From assembly GCA_028293725.1 (NCBI GenBank), contig JAQGOE010000254.1, forward strand, positions 1 to 7,644: a stretch of 7,644 nucleotides of DNA, read 5' to 3'. Position numbers and translations under genes: made by a program. This document shows positions 5,865-7,644 of the stretch, one piece after another. The stretch is from Gammaproteobacteria bacterium (GTDB lineage Bacteria; Pseudomonadota; Gammaproteobacteria; Steroidobacterales; Steroidobacteraceae). Every line of letters starts with the position of its first letter. Position 1 is the stretch's first letter. The notes under the pieces were generated by a model. That model was given only the letters and a program-made list of their open reading frames with translations. It did not search any database and had not been told where the DNA came from.

Positions 5865-6853
5865 AAGGCCGCCACCAGCTTCGCAATCTCGTCCGCCGCC
5901 GTATCCAAGGCGAAATGACCGCCATCGACAATGTGGATTTCCGCCTTCGGCACGTCGCGGCGATAGGACTCGGGCTCGGATGGATCGAAGGAAAGCTCGT
6001 ACTTGCCCCAGATCACGAGCAGCCGCGGCTGTGTCTTGCGCAGCCACGCCTGCCACGTTGGATACGCAGCAACGTTGGTACGATAGTCATAAAACAGATC
6101 GGACTGTATGTCCGCCTGTCCCGGCTGGTTCAGAAAGTAAAACTCATCGGTCCAGAGATCGGGATCATGTCGCTCGACGTCCAGATCGTTGCCGACGTGA
6201 CGAGCCCTGGTGGCCGCCAACGATAACAGGTTGGTGCGCAGCGCCGCCTCGTTGGCCGCCCTATCCGCCCAATACTCGCGTCGCGTTTTCCAGTTCGCCC
6301 CGAGACCGGTGTCATGTGCCACGGCGTCCTGAACTATCAGTGCCTCCACCCGCTCGGGATGCGCCAACACCATGCGGAATCCCACGGGACTGCCGTAGTC
6401 CTGCATGTAAAGGGTGTACTTGGATATCCCGAGCGCCTCGGTGAAATGCTCGATGACAGTGGCCAGGTGATCGAAGGTGTAAGCGAACTTCTTCGGATCC
6501 GGCCAGTCGCTGTGTCCGAACCCGGGATAATCCGGTGCAATCAGATGGTAACGATCCGACAGCCGGCTGAAGAGAGGCTCGAACATTCGCGACGACGAGG
6601 GCAACCCATGGAGCAGGAGCAGGGTTGGCGCGTCCTTTCGTCCAGCCTCCCGATAGAATATTGAAAGCCCATCTACTTTAACCGTCCGGTAAGACACCCA
6701 TGACTTCATAGGTGTTTCCTCAGCGTTCGCTATCGAGCCCACGGACTGGAACATCATTGAGACCAACAGAAGCAGCGCCCCGATCGGACGCATCGCGCAC
6801 ATCACGTGGGCAGCGCCGCTACGGGCTCCCAGGATCGCACCCGGAATTGCCAT
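5855..6853 (-). CDS. Exported alpha/beta hydrolase, haloalkane dehalogenase/epoxide hydrolase type
   Basis: This 332-residue alpha/beta hydrolase has an N-terminal export signal: a hydrophobic core about 24-35 after MRP and a likely cleavage after ANA (42-44), before EETP. The oxyanion-side motif HGLPSSS is at 82-88, the nucleophile Asp152 sits in LYMQDYGSPVG (Asp as in dehalogenases and epoxide hydrolases, not Ser), and the catalytic His313 sits in DGGHFALD. The segment IWGKYELSFDPSEPESYRRD carries Glu286 where relatives usually have Asp (WGKxD); D290 nearby is another possible acid. The ATG at 6853 is supported by AAGGAG 8 nt upstream, although this gives a long n-region; M18 or M21 would give a more standard signal peptide but lack a ribosome site. 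The substrate cannot be told from sequence. It lies 108 bp downstream of the alkyltransferase on the same strand. Confidence 0.85.
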   Translation of the reverse strand: MAIPGAILGARSGAAHVMCAMRPIGALLLLVSMMFQSVGSIANAEETPMKSWVSYRTVKVDGLSIFYREAGRKDAPTLLLLHGLPSSSRMFEPLFSRLSDRYHLIAPDYPGFGHSDWPDPKKFAYTFDHLATVIEHFTEALGISKYTLYMQDYGSPVGFRMVLAHPERVEALIVQDAVAHDTGLGANWKTRREYWADRAANEAALRTNLLSLAATRARHVGNDLDVERHDPDLWTDEFYFLNQPGQADIQSDLFYDYRTNVAAYPTWQAWLRKTQPRLLVIWGKYELSFDPSEPESYRRDVPKAEIHIVDGGHFALDTAADEIAKLVAAFVK

Positions 6854-6861
6854 TCAAAAAA

Positions 6862-6867
6862 CTCCTT
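6862..6867 (-). promoter_or_regulatory. Shine-Dalgarno for the exported hydrolase
   Basis: AAGGAG on the minus strand, 8 nt before the ATG at 6853-6851, is the strongest argument for the long N-terminus over the internal methionines at residues 18 and 21. Confidence 0.75.
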
Positions 6868-6961
6868 CGCACTGTCGAGGACCCCCGGGCACCATCGGTC
6901 AATTTATCGACCTGCGTCTTGTCGGTTACTCTCGTTTTAAACGCCCGCGCCTCACCGAAGG

Positions 6962-7543
6962 TTACAGGCCCAACGACTGCTGTGCGGACTCCGGTGGCCC
7001 GATTCGAACGCCCTCCAGCTCGAGCATCCGGATCTTCGCGTCCGAGCCTCCGGGCGCCGAGAAACCACCCACCTTGCCACCGGCAGCCAACACCCGGTGA
7101 CAGGGAATGATGAGCGGCACCGGATTTCTGGCCATGGCCTGGCCTACATCGCGAGCGGCCTCGGGACCGGCGCCGACTTCTTTCGCCAAGGTGCCGTAGG
7201 TGGTCGTATGACCCCAACCGACACGCCGCGCCGCTGCATAGATCGTCTTGAAGAAATCGTCCTGCTCATCGAGGTCGAGCTGGAAACGCGAGAAATCGAT
7301 CTGTTCCCCCGCGAAATAGCGCTTCGCGGCATTGACGGCCTCGAGGACCTCCGGCGGAGGTGTTCCGGGTAGCGCGCCAGGCAACCGGCGCACCAGGTTT
7401 CGCTCAGTCGCCTCAGGGCTGCGCGCCGGCAACTGGAAACGCCTGATGCCAACATCATTCCACGCAATCCCACAAAAACCGCCTGCGGTTTCGAAGATGC
7501 CCGCGGTTTGGAAGATGAAATACTGGTCGGCTGTCTGGCCCAT
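6962..7543 (-). CDS. ogt: Methylated-DNA-[protein]-cysteine S-methyltransferase
   Basis: This is a suicide DNA-repair protein (EC 2.1.1.63) that moves alkyl groups from O6-alkylguanine, and O4-alkylthymine in some members, to its own cysteine. In 193 residues the active-site motif I-P147-C148-H-R-V is intact. Upstream lie TTTYGTLA (113-120), containing the Tyr that helps rotate the base, and EAARDVGQAMARNP (128-141), containing the DNA-intercalating Arg and the recognition-helix pattern; GGFSAPGG follows. The N-terminal half is the usual variable domain. There is no AdaA-like zinc domain, so the Ogt type fits better than Ada. The ATG at 7543 has only a weak GGGA 9 nt upstream. It could be co-transcribed with the downstream hydrolase, but the 108-bp gap leaves room for a separate promoter. 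The choice of ogt over other MGMT names is tentative. Confidence 0.92.
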   Translation of the reverse strand: MGQTADQYFIFQTAGIFETAGGFCGIAWNDVGIRRFQLPARSPEATERNLVRRLPGALPGTPPPEVLEAVNAAKRYFAGEQIDFSRFQLDLDEQDDFFKTIYAAARRVGWGHTTTYGTLAKEVGAGPEAARDVGQAMARNPVPLIIPCHRVLAAGGKVGGFSAPGGSDAKIRMLELEGVRIGPPESAQQSLGL

Positions 7544-7575
7544 GATGGCGTTCCCGGAAGTTTCGAGCTACCCCT

Positions 7576-7604
7576 AAAATCGGGCAATTGGGCCGGGATT
7601 TCAA
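7576..7604 (-). promoter_or_regulatory. Weak promoter candidate for the alkyltransferase
   Basis: On the minus strand TTGAAA (plus 7599-7604) matches five of six -35 bases and is followed after 17 bp by GATTTT (plus 7576-7581), which matches only three of six -10 bases. The predicted start of transcription would give a leader of roughly 26 nt. Placement is reasonable, but the -10 is poor and no Ada box was recognised. Confidence 0.22.
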
Positions 7605-7644
7605 CCCAGTTCTTGCGCTCGACTTACAACTCCGGATCGAGCGG

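Noticed and set aside
6897..6912. GGTC-N8-GACC inverted repeat upstream of the hydrolase
   Set aside because: The arms are only 4 bp, and no promoter elements with good spacing accompany it, so an operator cannot be supported.
7624..7644. Possible last codons of a gene entering from the right edge on the minus strand (PLDPEL then TAA)
   Set aside because: Six codons are too few to tell coding from chance in G+C-rich sequence.

Overview
The window is G+C-rich bacterial DNA, densely packed with short intergenic gaps. The gene content (a YnfM-type MFS exporter, a class I nitronate monooxygenase, a cobalt-type nitrile hydratase, an Ogt/MGMT alkyltransferase) and the tRNA sequences, which encode CCA, suggest a proteobacterium, probably gamma or beta. 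That placement is inference; no rRNA or other lineage marker is present.

Layout: (1) 3-116 (+) is the 3' end of an unrecognised gene, followed by 288 bp of hairpin-rich spacer that holds what looks like a degenerate copy of the tRNA-Lys 3' half. (2) 405-569 (-) is a tRNA-His/tRNA-Lys pair, 12 nt apart. (3) 806-2011 (-) is a YnfM-like MFS exporter. (4) 2137-2397 (+) is a small three-helix membrane protein with a promoter candidate upstream. (5) 2417-3028 (-) is a cysteine-rich GFA/DUF6151-like protein with a GTG start. (6) 3139-5836 (+) is the core of the window: nitrile hydratase alpha, nitrile hydratase beta, the nitrile hydratase accessory (P14K-type) protein and a nitronate monooxygenase, probably one operon with overlapping or nearly touching genes. 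(7) 5855-6853 (-) is an exported alpha/beta hydrolase of the haloalkane dehalogenase/epoxide hydrolase type. (8) 6962-7543 (-) is a methylated-DNA-[protein]-cysteine S-methyltransferase.

How the genes may work together: the alpha and beta subunits form a cobalt nitrile hydratase (nitrile to amide), and the small accessory protein is expected to deliver cobalt or exchange the alpha subunit. No amidase is present in the window. The gene in the usual amidase neighbourhood is instead an FMN-dependent nitronate monooxygenase, which oxidises alkyl nitronates and releases nitrite. With the exported hydrolase, the MFS exporter and the alkyltransferase nearby, the neighbourhood could serve turnover or detoxification of small toxic organonitrogen or electrophilic compounds, but that link is inference from proximity.

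No CRISPR array, insertion sequence, phage gene or obviously new multi-gene system is visible. The best leads are the amidase-free nitrile hydratase/nitronate monooxygenase operon, a palindrome lying directly on the nitrile hydratase start, the hydrolase with Glu where Asp is usual, and the tRNA-Lys 3'-end relic.
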